In this document: piece by piece, positions 12,701 to 26,016 of the stretch
Numbering within the stretch: the first letter of the stretch is position 1
How the letters are laid out: every line of letters begins with the position of its first letter
From: Agelas oroides
Lineage: Eukaryota > Porifera > Demospongiae > Agelasida > Agelasidae
Assembly: GCA_949130485.1 (NCBI GenBank)
Contig: OX422185.1
Span: 7,355,127-7,419,126 of the forward strand
Direction of reading: 5' to 3'
DNA: 64,000 bases
Notes under the pieces: generated by a model
Seen by the model: only the letters and a program-made list of their open reading frames with translations
Told to the model about the DNA's origin: nothing
Database searches by the model: none
Translations under genes and position numbers: made by a program

Positions 12701-15700
12701 ATGTTTTTTGTAGGTATGCGTGCATGCAGAAAGTTGAGTCTACCAGTAGCAGCAAACTTGCAGATATTGAGGTCAAAAAGCATACGAGACTGTGTCATTC
12801 TGTATGTGCATATAGCGGTACTGTGTGGTTTCATTTTTAAGACTTATAATGATCCGCTGGTAAATGGACAGGCACTTCTATAACAGTGCGGCAGAGCCCC
12901 TACTTGCTGTGTGTACTTGCCCAATGTGCCCCAGCTTGGCTATGCCACTGTGCGGGTTATAGTTTGTCTACAGAGTACCTGAACTCCTGTTGAACTGATA
13001 CATAGGTACTTGTATTACATTACCTTATGTTTGCACTTTTCACATGCATATTTTTTTAGAAAATAAAGAGTGAAGAGAAGAAAGGGTTTCAAAAGTGGTT
13101 GGACAGAAAGGAAGCTAATGAGGTGAATCATTGCAGAGGAGGCTTCACCGTTGATGATGGTTTAGTGCTGGAGGGTGGAACGGCTCTGCACTGGGCAGCG
13201 TATTATGGGAAGCGCACTCTTGTGGAGCAGCTGATTGTGAAAGGAGCAGGTTGGATAGATTTCTGTGACATGCATGTACATATACATATACTTTTTGAAC
13301 TGAGGTACTGCGGACATACTTAGGCGAACTAAGGCATGGGACATGTACGTAGTTTTTCCACTTGATACTGAGGTATGCACAAAAATCAAAATTGTCTAAA
13401 TAAATCTAAGACCAGATGAAACGTGATTTATATGTATATGAATCCCTAAGCTATCTGTACATTACCATGGAAACTGCAATTGTAGGTGTGGCTTTTAATT
13501 ACTGCTGACATCGATTGCAATAATATTTTAATCAAATGAGATAACGTTGGTCGCTACCAAACTAGCTACACAAGTTAAACTGAAGTTGCTGTACATGAAA
13601 TTATCTGGAAGAACCAGCAATCTCATGTAATACTCCTGCATGATGCCAAGAATCATGAGTATTGGATAGTGTCGAGACACCATTCGCACTACCAAAGCAG
13701 CATCAACAAGCTGTTTACTTTCTTCCAGAAGTTTTGGTGTTTTCAAATGATAGCAACCTTTGAACCATATCTGATTGTTTAGCTCTGCCCTGACATAAAC
13801 AGTTTTCATACTCATGATCAACACCGGAAAGTGCAAAAGTCGCTTGTGGTTGAAGCGCTGAGCCGCTAAAGAGGCATATACACCACACTTGTGTGTCCTA
13901 TGTACAGCTAAGAGCTCATTTGTGGGGATTTGAGAATGATGCAGTCATCAAGCGTGTTGTAGAATGCTAGCATTTTATGACTACACCCACTTCTCTTAGT
14001 CACATGCCTATTATGTTGCGATTACATGAAAAATGAATCCCATGCCTTAATCATCCTGAGAGCTGCATGTTGCCATACTAACTGTGTAACGTATTATAAT
14101 TGTGAGTTAAACTAAATTTGCTACGATGCACATGTAGTATTTTGCACACTGGCTACATCTACGTATGATAACATTTCCAGTCATAGCACATATGCTGTGT
14201 AAGTAATAGTTACACTACTGAGCTTATACTTGCAAATTATGTGAATTGTAACCCAATTTTGCAATGGATGTCATTAGTATACTGTCATGTCACTCTCCTT
14301 GACTCATTACTGTAGCTATGATTATCTCTCATTTTACATTACATATTTATTTATCTATTCTGCTGTGGATGAGTACAGCTTTCTGATAGTTCTGATCTTA
14401 GCTAAATATGCGGTCAATCTGTATTGTGGTCATCATCAAAATTGTGATTTAAAGGGTTAACTCCTTGCGCATGTTTCAGATCCTTGTGTTCTCAGCTGGA
14501 AGAAGGAAAGCGTCTTACACTGGGCATGCAAGGGTCAGCAAAACAATGAAGACCTTGTAAAACTCCTAGTGGAGAAGTGAGTTGTTTGTGATGCATTGTA
14601 CATGCACTTAATACTCCTTCAGTCTGTACATGTACTTAAGTGGTGTGGCATGCCTAAACTGCACTTAGTATATCTTAAGGCAGTTCCAATAGTAGTAAGG
14701 ACTTGCAGCTCAGAAGAGCTCTGCTGAAAACAGAGTATGTGATATAACTAAGTGGCAATTAGAATGTTCTTTACTATAAAGCATCAGTATATTCAGGTCC
14801 AGGAGAGGTCATTGTATAAGAAATGTAAATTACTGGCTACCTCATGCACCAATCTGGTTCTTTCACCTAAGACACTGTGTGGGACAATTGGAAGAAAAAC
14901 TGAAATAAATGCTGACATAATAATTATGCCTGTGAGATTGTTCATGCTGATGATATTGTAGCGAGTTATCCCAGGAACAAAGGCATGGAAATATGAACAA
15001 GTGCATGGAAATATGAACAAGTGCATGGAAATAGGAATTTATTAAGGTGGTATTGTCTTATACTACTAAGTGTGCATATAACTAAGTTTTAAAGTTACTG
15101 TCTACAATGCAGGGTTTCTGTCAATTGTGTTGATGTGGATGGATGCACGCCACTTTACTATGCTTGTTTGAGAGGAAATCGTAAAACTGCTGAACAACTG
15201 CTTGATAACAATGCAGATGCAACAGCACGGTACATTATAAGCAGTGTTGAAGGAATTGTTGCACTTTAGAAGTTAAGTTGCAGCAAACTAACTATACAAA
15301 CTAATGTGCAGAGTTGTTGCAGTGGTTAGGTATTTTCATTTTGCTGTCAAACTATAATTGGCTCAAATTCTCCTCTTGAAGTCAGTATTTTCTCCATTAT
15401 TTATCCCTTCAGAACTGTATATGGTGAAACTCCAGTAGATGTAGCATTTAAGTCTGGTAAGAATGATGTGGTTGTGCTGCTGGACAAGGACCACTTACTG
15501 CCCCGAGATGGTGATCCAGAACTAAAAGCTGACATTATTGACGTAAGGCATCTACAGCAGTATACATACATATGCTTATTGCATAATACCGGGTGTATAA
15601 TTTATATGATTCACCCAGATAACTTATTTTGTTGTTAGCATTAGACTTACCATTGGTGGATTTCTATCTAACACCCTTTTCTGACTTAGTCTCTGCAAGA

Positions 15701-18700
15701 AATCAACACCAACAGACCAATTGGGTAAATTTATTTCTGAACTCTAAGCTAGATAATTTGCACTAGTCTTGCTAGCCACACCCCTCTCGATGAACAAGAT
15801 GTGGCTAGCTGTACTAGAGCAGTCAACTCATGTTACGTATCTTTCGCACCACTGAGATATGTAGGAATTCTGGGCATCATTGCATTTCTGACCACTCATG
15901 CATAATATTGTCTTTCCTCTATTTTCTAAGCATTTAGACTGACAAAACCACTCAGCATGGGTTCTCTCCTGATGGAGAGAATTTTCTGGTTGACCCCTAG
16001 CGGAGTTCTGATGGCACATACTGAGTGGCTTCCAGGTGTGTGACTGAGGCATTTCAGTCCCACCTGTGCAGTATATACCATAGATCTGGAAATTTTCGTG
16101 TCACAAACTCAAATTTTCATGTAAAAAAATTTTTGATGGCATTAAATCGATCCTACGTTCCCAGGTTTGGTGATCTGGAACGAGACTACGTACGCCGAGA
16201 AAATATGGAGTACGAACAGTTTGCTGCGTTTGTTGCTGCCACGCAGCTGTTGGCGAACTACTCGCACGGGAAAGAGAACCGAAGAACTCTGTAGGCACAT
16301 ACTGTGGTAGTAAAGACATACGGTTTATCGGACACTGAGCGGAAAGTTGTAACGCGTTTGCCATGAGTCACCTGCGGGTATCGAAGAAGAGGCCGTCTCG
16401 CGCAAAATAACTAGCTAGCTATGCTTTGAAACCGTGTGTACAAAAATGTGTTGACTGTAATAATTATCTGTTGTAAAATATATTTCGTGTTTTTTATTTT
16501 CGTGGTATACGCAAACCACAAAAATAGTTTTTATGAAAATTTCCAGATCTACAGTATAGAGGATTGTGGGGGCTGGTGGTTGTCCAGTTGTCGTAGCTGA
16601 GTGGCAGAGCACTGGCTGCACAAGCCATGTGTCCTGGGTTCGATTCCCGGTGACTGCCAGCCTTTTCACTTTCCTCTATTTTCGCCTCATAACATCTAAA
16701 TCCTTTATTCCAACATGAGGCAGATTGTTTTATAATAGTGACATCACATACTGCAATATCATTAACTGAAGAAGGCCAAGCATTTGAGGCAATGTGCAGA
16801 AGACTAAGTTAAGCAGATCTAGATGGCATAACACAGGAAGGCTGCAAGAAGTTTTTGAACAGGAGGTGTGTATTTCTGAGCTTGCCAACTGGCAATGCAA
16901 AGTTTCTGTGCTTCAAATATCAAGTAAGATTGTTCCAGAGTCTCTCTGAGCTTGACAGATATTTCATAATTTGTGAATCATCATTCCTCAGTGTTCAGAA
17001 GCTTCAAAATAGATGATCCCTGCAACAAGTTTCCTCTTGACAGTTTTATCGTAGTTTCAAACTTACATGACATCACATATTAAATCTTATTAAAATGTTG
17101 CATCACTGATTTGTCAACTGCAAGAAAAAAAATCAGGATAGCCTGGTCATTGACCAGAATGCCTGCATACAGAAAAATAGTCTGAGAATGAGACTATGTC
17201 CACAAATCACTGGAGGTTGTAGGGTTCATGGCTACATTCACACATTTTGGTATAAATTTAATTTGTGTGGGGCCGAAGTTGAGAAAGTGTGTGAAGATTC
17301 ACAATACGTGAAAGCGCAAAGGCCTGCTTTCGTAAGCTAAGTCAGTTTTTTCCTAGAATTGTGTGCAGAATCACAATACGTGGAAACGCGAAGGCGTGCT
17401 TTTGCAAGCCTTATAAGTGTATAGCTGGGTTTTCCTAGAATTGTGTACAGAGCTTGTCAAACTCTGTAACCAGTGAAGGCAGTACCAAGTGTCCTTCTCT
17501 ACCTAGGTAAGTGTACAGGTGGCTTTTCCTCGAATTGTGTACATACCTTGTCGAACTCTGCGACTGATGAGGTTGCACCAAGCGTAGCTAGATAAGTGTA
17601 TAACTATTTTTTCCTGGAATTGTGCACAGATCTTGCCGAACTATGAAGACAGTACACCTGTTTGTGAGACTGGTAGCAAGGCCACGAGGTTGGAGGTTGG
17701 CTTCAGTCATTATCTTATGCTAAATTGTATCAACGTAAATAAAGACTCCAGCTTACATAGAATTAGATTCATGATAAAATCCTAAAATTGAATTTCTTTC
17801 GTTAAATTGGATCATACGTAGTATTCAAATAATTACGGTATTTTCACAAATCACTGGAGGTTGTAGGGTTCATGGCTATGTTCACACATTTTGGTATAAA
17901 TTTAATTTGTGTGGGGCCAAAGTTGAAAAAGGGTGTGTGATACAAATTCACCTACCAGTGTACTTACTTGCATCTCGTTAAGCTGAAAACACTGCTTATG
18001 TTGTGCAAACAATTCTAACAAAGGCCATCAGAGAGGATGAAGAGAAAGCAATAGAACAATTAAAAACAATGACAAAGGATGAGATCAATCACAGCAGAGG
18101 TGGAAATCATGACAGCAATGACTTTGAAGTTGCTGGTGGAACAGCTCTGCATTGGGCAGCTTACTATGGGAAAGTGAAAGTTGCCAAGGAACTTCTTAAA
18201 ATGGATGCAAGTATGTTGGCATGATCTTTAGAGCAAAATCCAGCTAGGTGTAGGTTGTTGTAAAGATTGTACATCATATTTTGTCCATGCACAGTCATAA
18301 TGTTGTGCCTATTGGATACGTTATCTGTGCATGTCATGACATAGAACAGTTGAATGCATTCTGTCTTCATTAATAAATTTACGAAACAGTTAACCTTCTG
18401 ATGGTACCAAATAATCTGTACACAGCCATGAATTATTAGGCTGAGCAGAAGTGAACTATAGAGCATTACCAATAAATATCCTGCACACACACCACAATAA
18501 ACATCTTCCACATTCAGCAGCAATACAAAATTGAGCTGTTTACAACATAAACGACCTTTGTATCGACAGCTATTGCTAAAAGTACCATTTATATGTGGCC
18601 GTCCCGTGTAGAAATCAAAGATTATTCCATCACATATTTCGATCACATAGCTGCGTTCAAAGCGCCGTATTGCTGAACTTCCGTTAAGGGCGGGGCTCAT

Positions 18701-21700
18701 ACGTGTTTCGTAGACTCATTAGATATTCATGCATCTATGAAGCATGTATGAGCCCTGCCCGGAAGTTCAGCAATACTGCGCTTTGAACGCAGCAATGCGA
18801 TCGAAATACGCGATAGAATAATCTTTGATTTCTACACGGGACTGCCACATATAGGAAAAACTCTGACTTCATCTCCAAGAAATATTTAACTCACTAACAT
18901 TCTGTGATTCCATTTAATCTTACAAGCTGTAGATTGCTGCAAAAGTATTGTGGTGGTGTTTCTACTTCGGTTGTTTTTTGTTTTGTTTGTTTGTTTGTGG
19001 AGTTTGAGGTCTACATTTGTGTTTCATTTTATAAATATGAAGCATAAACTTGACTTAATGGTGGGACTATACATGACACCTAGGCAAGCTTTGTGAAATA
19101 TTTTCACATGATCATCATTGCAGATGATTCTTCATTAACTGAAAGCATAAAACTTCATTAGCAGAAAGAGTATACATACAGCTTATTTGCAAGGATCATG
19201 TTCGTACTTGCTTCACAATGAATCGAAGAATAGGTAAGAGAATTTGAACATGTTCTTCGTGTGATTTTGTTTTGACATTTTACAGGTCCTAAAGTGATGG
19301 ACAAGGCTCATGAAACTGTCGTACACTGGGCATGCAAAGGGAAAGAGGAAAATGAAGGAATGGTGAAATTGTTGCTGGAACATATCAAAAAGTTAGGGGA
19401 CATTAACACAAATAATGCAATATTTCTCGCCTATTAGAATTAGAATGTTAAAATACATCATTGTCGGCCACATTCGGTGATTTAACTCCTTCATTTTGCT
19501 GATACAAAGCTCACAAGCTTCATAGAACAATGTATGGCACAATTTATGACTTGAGATGTAGGTCATTGTCAATACTACATAAAATGTACCCTGGAGTTCA
19601 ATTAGACAAAGCTTAAACCATCCATATTATATCAAATTACACTGCTGTTTAAGTTCGACATCATCTTAGTATGGAAAATAGGAGGCTTATTGCTTTGAAC
19701 TCATGTGAAATTGACAACTGTTATATAGTCACACCCTCTTTGATACTTGACTAGTGATAATTATTACATCATTTGATGTTTTAATTGGAGTGAATGTCCT
19801 GATAAGAAGTAAGAATGCAACCTTTACACACGAGTTGTAGATGTATCTTCCAGGCAGTGGTTGGTTTATATGTGAAATGTTTCTGTGTGTAGCTACTGAT
19901 TTTAATATGCATTTGCAGTGATTGAACAATAATTCAAGTTCATGACTATTTCTAGAATTGGAGGTGAACAAACCAAGCATCAAGTCAATTCCACCAACAA
20001 CAAGGGATATACCCCTCTCCACTATGCTTGTTGGCAAGGGCACCAAATAGTGGCAGAGGAACTGAAGAAAGCTGAAGCTGATCCAAGTGCAAGGTATGGG
20101 GGTTGTCAATCCAATCGAGTCTTGAGCTGTTCTTATACTATTATATGTACACTGCTCCCAAGCAAAAGAGCAAAATTTTGGTTTTGGAAATATTTAGCTA
20201 GCTATTAATAGTGCTTTACACATGTACATACATCAAATGGAATGTATGAGAGACTCTGCTTTGTGGATAGCTAATGTGGCAAGTCAACTACAACTGTTTT
20301 TCTTCAGAGCTAGCTCACAACATCATCCCTGTAACTAGGTCAGTAACATGATTCCAACCAAGACAACCTGTAAGACTTCAAACTCCTAGCATACACAAGT
20401 CAACACAGACAGCATCCATATTGTTCACATAGCCATGCCTTGTGGTTGCTTTGTGGTTGATGATACCATGCTTTGTTTGTGGTTGATGATACCATGCTTT
20501 GTGGTTGATGATACCATGCTTTGTGGTTGATGATACCAGGTATCACAACCTGCCCATGGCACATCACTAAAATGGCCGAAAGTTATTGTTTTCACGAAAA
20601 GGGTTGATGAAATTTCTCAGTAGTTAATGAGTAGTTCTAATCCGGCTGACTGATGTTTTTTTGTCTACTTGGTGGACATCTATAACATCATGAAATTATC
20701 TATGATGTCACAATGGCTTCCGTTAAGTATATGGCAAGTACATAGAAAAACTTAAAACAACATGAGCAGACCATTTATATGGAAATAACGGTTATTCGTA
20801 CCATTTTTATGTGTAAACAAGATGGAAGGATGGCTGTACTATAAAATTTGAAGCACTTCAAAAGTTTTGCTTTCTTGACCTAGAGCAACGTAGAGAGAAT
20901 GTGCGAGCTTCGGACACTAGGTAAAATTGAATGCTCTTATGTGGAGATGAACAGTTGCAAAGACAAGGTGATTCTGCCAGACTGTAGAGGAGGTTTGTAA
21001 ACTTTGGCGTACCAGAAATGGCGGCCGCACATCATTTTCTGTTTGCGCTAGAAGGAAGAAAGTTACCCACGTGAATAAATTGACAATCGGATGAACTCAC
21101 TTTTTTATTTCAGACAGCGATGTCTATGCCTTCTCTGAAGATGTTTTTGGACATCGACCAAGGTTATGTTATAGTTATAGCACAGGTGCCAGGGATTTAT
21201 GGCAGTGAACAGACCGAGTCCGAGGGCGTAGCCCGAGGACGAGGTTTGTTTACTACATCCATAAATCCCTGGCCACCTGTGCTATAATTATTATATATCC
21301 CACCTGATTGGTCCTTTGTTGTTATTATTGTGAACGCATTCTGTACATGTGCAAGTGTTTACAGTAACTTCAATATTATTTACTGTCACAGTAAAATGAT
21401 GTAAAATCTGTACTATAGTCTGACAATGTAGTAGACTGTAAACTAAAAATACGTGGAGAGGGAATTATGAGCCATAATTTCCCTTGTAGCCCTCAGGGAG
21501 GGAAATTATCACAGTAAACCCCCACCTGTTGTATAGGCTAAACTATACTAGGTGGGATATATAGATCAATGATTTGCTAGGGAGAAAAGAGTGATATCTC
21601 GCCTTTTTCTGTTGTGTTGTTGCTACACAGGTTGGAATTTGCAGGTCATTAGCAACATGCTGGTACAAGTCCAGTGTTTATAGGTTATACAGTCCTGGAG

Positions 21701-24700
21701 ATATTGCAAAATATCTTCCAAAGTCACCTATCCGAAATGTCCAAACCATTTCCTGAAAGGAAACTAGAAAAGTAGATGTATCTCAAGAATTATACAATGT
21801 ACAAGCACCAGACTTGTACCAGAGTATTGCTAATGACCTGTGGATTCCAACGATACCAATATCGCAAGGATTGCACACTGTATAGCGACGACACAGCAAA
21901 AATGGCGAAATATCTCTTTAGTGAATTATTGATCTACAACTTCGGTCGACGTCCATAATTGGTTGTGGAATGGGACATTTACTGATGCATAAATGTCTCC
22001 AGAAATCTCTTCAGGGAAGGCACAGACATTGCTCTCTGAAATAAAAGTGAGTTTATCCGATCATCAATTTATTCTGATGGGTAACTTTTTCCCTTCTAGC
22101 GTAAACAGCAAACAATGTGCAGCCACCATTTTGGTATGCTGAAGTTTGCAAACCTCCTCTGCAGTCCGGCAGAATTGCCTTGTCTTTGCAACCGTTCATC
22201 TCCGCGTAAGAACGTCCGAATTTACTTGGTGTCCAAAGCTTGCATACTTACTCTAGCTTAGTTACATACATTTACCGTAATTCGTTTTATTTTCGTTGTA
22301 AAAAAATTTTTGTACAAAGAAAACAATATTTTACGCGAATATAATTTTACAACGAGAATTTTTCCGCGTTGGTTGGCTCCCTGCTACACACAAGCACTTC
22401 CCCAATTGCTGCTGCCCATGTATCCTTGTATACGTGGTAGCCTCTAACACAACAAGCCATCTCCTTTTCATGCACAAGCCACCTCTTCGGCACGCGGTGT
22501 GATCTCCTCAATTAATGCCCACCACACGCAACTTGTAAAATTATTTTCATTCAATTTGGTCTGTGTGAAAATTATTTTATGCAAATAGTTTTTGGACGAA
22601 AATTTACTAGACGAAAAAAAAGCGAATTACAGTATATTTGTAATCATGAATTCAAAGGAAGGGAGAATGTTCGGTGTAGCAAAACGTAGTGGTAGGTAGC
22701 ATGTATGTGTTATGGGAGGATGTAAGTATTACTTACAATGTACTTAATTGTAAATATTACCCTTTAAACGCTACCTTTCTAGGTCTATTGCAGGGTATGT
22801 CCCATTGGACTTTGCTTTTGTTGTGAGCAGGAAGAAAAAATTGGTACAGATATTAGACAGTGACCAACATCTTCTACCCAGAGCTGGATGCCCTCAGTTG
22901 GAGAAATGTATCATAGAGGTATTGTAATGAGATAAAGCATATGTGGCAGTCCCGTGTAGAAATCGAAGGTTATTCCGTTGCGTATTTCGATCACATTGCT
23001 GCCTTCGAAGCGCCGTATCGCTGAACTTCCATTAAGGGCGGGGCTCATATGCGCTTCGTAGGTTCATTTGCATCTATGAAGCACGTATGAGCTCCGCCCT
23101 TAATGGAAGTTCAGCGATACGGCACTTCAAACACAGCAATGCGATCAAAATACGTGACGGAATAACCTTCAATTTCTACACGGGACTGCCACATATGATG
23201 ATACGTAATGGTAGAGTTTGTGCAGTAGTATAGCAAAGCTGGGGGACATTGGGGCACATGTCTAAGCAAACAGAGGCTGTGCCCCAACAGTGCAGGTGCG
23301 CCTGCAAAATATAGGAGCCAATAGTACCGTTGTCAATTGCGAATTGGACACTAAATGCATAAAGGTCTTGAAATCGAACAATGCAATAAAGTTATCTCAG
23401 AATTTCTGTATCCTCAGACTTTTACACATTATAAGTACACTGCACTGTTTGATTTCAAGACTTTTATGCATTTAGTGCCCAATTCACAATAAGTAGTGCA
23501 GTGAATTACACCATACGCACACCTGTACTGAAGGCATGGTTGAAAGTGTTTCTGATCCAAGGCAACTGTATAGCCTAAAATAGCCCCAGAATCAACCTAG
23601 GAGGCTTCAAATTGTCTGGGGTAACATTCCCCCTGACCCCCCAAATTACTTTCACGTTTTGCACACAAGTTCTCACAAATGGGGTGTGCCCATGCTGTGC
23701 CCTAGCATCAGCTGTATTCTGGCTACACCACTGTATTTGTGCCACCAAGCTATCAACACAATTGTACTTCTCCCAATATCTGTTGTGAAGGGAAAAGGAA
23801 ATGTGGTGCAACACTTTTATTTGATAAACACAGTTTGCTAGCAGTGTACATTGTCTGACTAAAGCCATAAATCATGGTCACATGACATTGCAATTCTCTC
23901 TTTCCAAGAGTAGGATCTATCTAGATCTGCCTTTTGAACATCGGTGGTTTATTCCGAGCTCTATTAGAATGAGCTCTCTACAAAAGCCCCTGCCCAATGA
24001 TTTATTTTGTCTTGAAGCTGGCACGTTCTGACAAGGCCTAACATTGTTGCAGTTACACTCATGCATGAAGCATGCCATCTTTCATGCCTAATCAGCTGTA
24101 CAATATGTCGTGGAATATATCTGCTTATTTTGCCTACATTACATTTATCAAGGGAGGATATACAGGTCGTGTTAAGAAATGGCTCAGTGGTCAACAGCGC
24201 AATGTGGATCATTGCAGAGATCAAGATGAAGGTGGAACAGCTTTGCACTGGGCTGCATATTATGGACGCCTGGAAATTGTCAAGATGCTGATTGAGAATA
24301 GTGCAAGTAAGGAATAAAATACACATCGAAACACTCTCTTTTTTCAAGTGGGCTTCTTTTAGCTACAGTGGAATATAGTGGGATTATTTATGGGAGATTA
24401 TTTTGATGAAATTGTTGGACATCAGACCATCTGATTTCTCCTATACCTCCATGCCTGCTTGTTGTAGAATGCACGCATCATTCCTGTACCTTCCCCAAAG
24501 AAAATTGGAGCATTTACCCTTGTAAGGTTGGATCACTCATTTGTTCTGGCCCTGGTGTATATAGTCATTTTGTGCTACTAAGTTGCAATTAAACATTAAA
24601 TGACTTCAGATCAATGCTGGTATTAGGTTATTCATGTCTTACAGTATATCCAATGTCTTCCCGGATGCAGATCCAAGGGCAAGAGCCTATGACAATGGAA

Positions 24701-25969
24701 CAGTCCTACACTGGGCTTGTAGAAGTGAAAAGGGAAGCAGGGAGATAGTCAGACTACTGCTGAAAATGTGAGTAAAACATGAGTGAACCTAACTGTAAGT
24801 GTAACAAACACAGCTGTAAACTATGTGTAGGATATGCATGGCAGGGATTTATCTAACTTTAGGCTATTCTGTTCTGAGACAAGATAAAGGTAACATGGCA
24901 AGAAGCAAATACTAGCAAGAATAAGCAAGAGCAAAATCGAAAGCAGGAACAAGCAAGAAACACTGCACAGCCAGGAAAATAGCCACTACACACAGCTAAA
25001 TTCAAATTTCAGAATCCATTACAGCTAGCTACTTGGTAACAAATACAAATCAGCTATGCAGGGGTATAATCAACACACCCAGAGTCTACCAGCCTACCCT
25101 GGATTCAACACAGTGAGCTGACAGTTGACCAGGCTCATTGCTCACAATAGCTACAATCGCTTCCCTGAACTACCTCCCGGATAGTAGCCATTATTGATTC
25201 AAATCGCTTGGGATGAAGCCATACGACATATAGCCGTGGCAACAGTTGCTACGCTTTCCGTGATTCTGATTGGTCTGCTGCAATGCAACAGATCCCCGGA
25301 GCCTAGCAAGAGGAAGCTTTTTGCACATGTAGGGAAATACGACTCATTATAACCCTCCAATACTGCTGTCTGATTGGTCAGAATAGACTAAGTATAGTAG
25401 GACTGTATTGCTATACCTTCTTTAAAAACAGGCTCTGTTTTAAGGACAGCAGTTTTTCAGACAGCAAGGGATAATTTATGTCAAGAGGAAATAGCAAAAT
25501 AGTGTGGGATTATGTGGAGCCACTGTTGCAGTCCTTCACTTCTTTGGATATATAATCCATACAGCAAACACGTAACTGCACATATAACATCCATTGCACA
25601 CAGGGGATGCAAAATTGATGACAGAGATAAGAATGGCTACACACCCTTTCATTTGGCAGCTTCACATGGGTGTCAAAGGTGCGAATATATATATTAATGC
25701 ACACATATATGTGGCAGTCCCGTGTAGAAATCGAAGGTTATTCCGTTGCGTATTTCGATCGCATCGCTGCGTTCAAAGCGCCGTATCGCTGAACTTCCAT
25801 TAAGGGCGGGGCTCATACGTGCTTCGTAGATGCAGGAATATCTAATGAATCTACGAACCGCATATGAGCCCCGCCCTTAACGGAAGTTCAGCGATACGGC
25901 GCTTTGAACGCAGCGATGCGATCGAAATACGCGACGGAATAACCTTCGATTTCTACACAGGACTGCCAC

Positions 25970-26016
<47 letters not shown>

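Noticed and set aside
13528-13836. 102-codon minus-strand frame in the A2-B2 intron
   Set aside because: No recognised domain, no splice context; may be a relic but cannot be supported.
18164-18700. 178-codon minus-strand frame
   Set aside because: It is antisense to exon A3 and runs through foldback MITE copy 1; composition follows these, not a protein.
19729-20109. 126-codon minus-strand frame
   Set aside because: Shadow of ankyrin exon C3 plus intron sequence.
23964-24347. 127-codon minus-strand frame
   Set aside because: Shadow of ankyrin exon A4 on the opposite strand.
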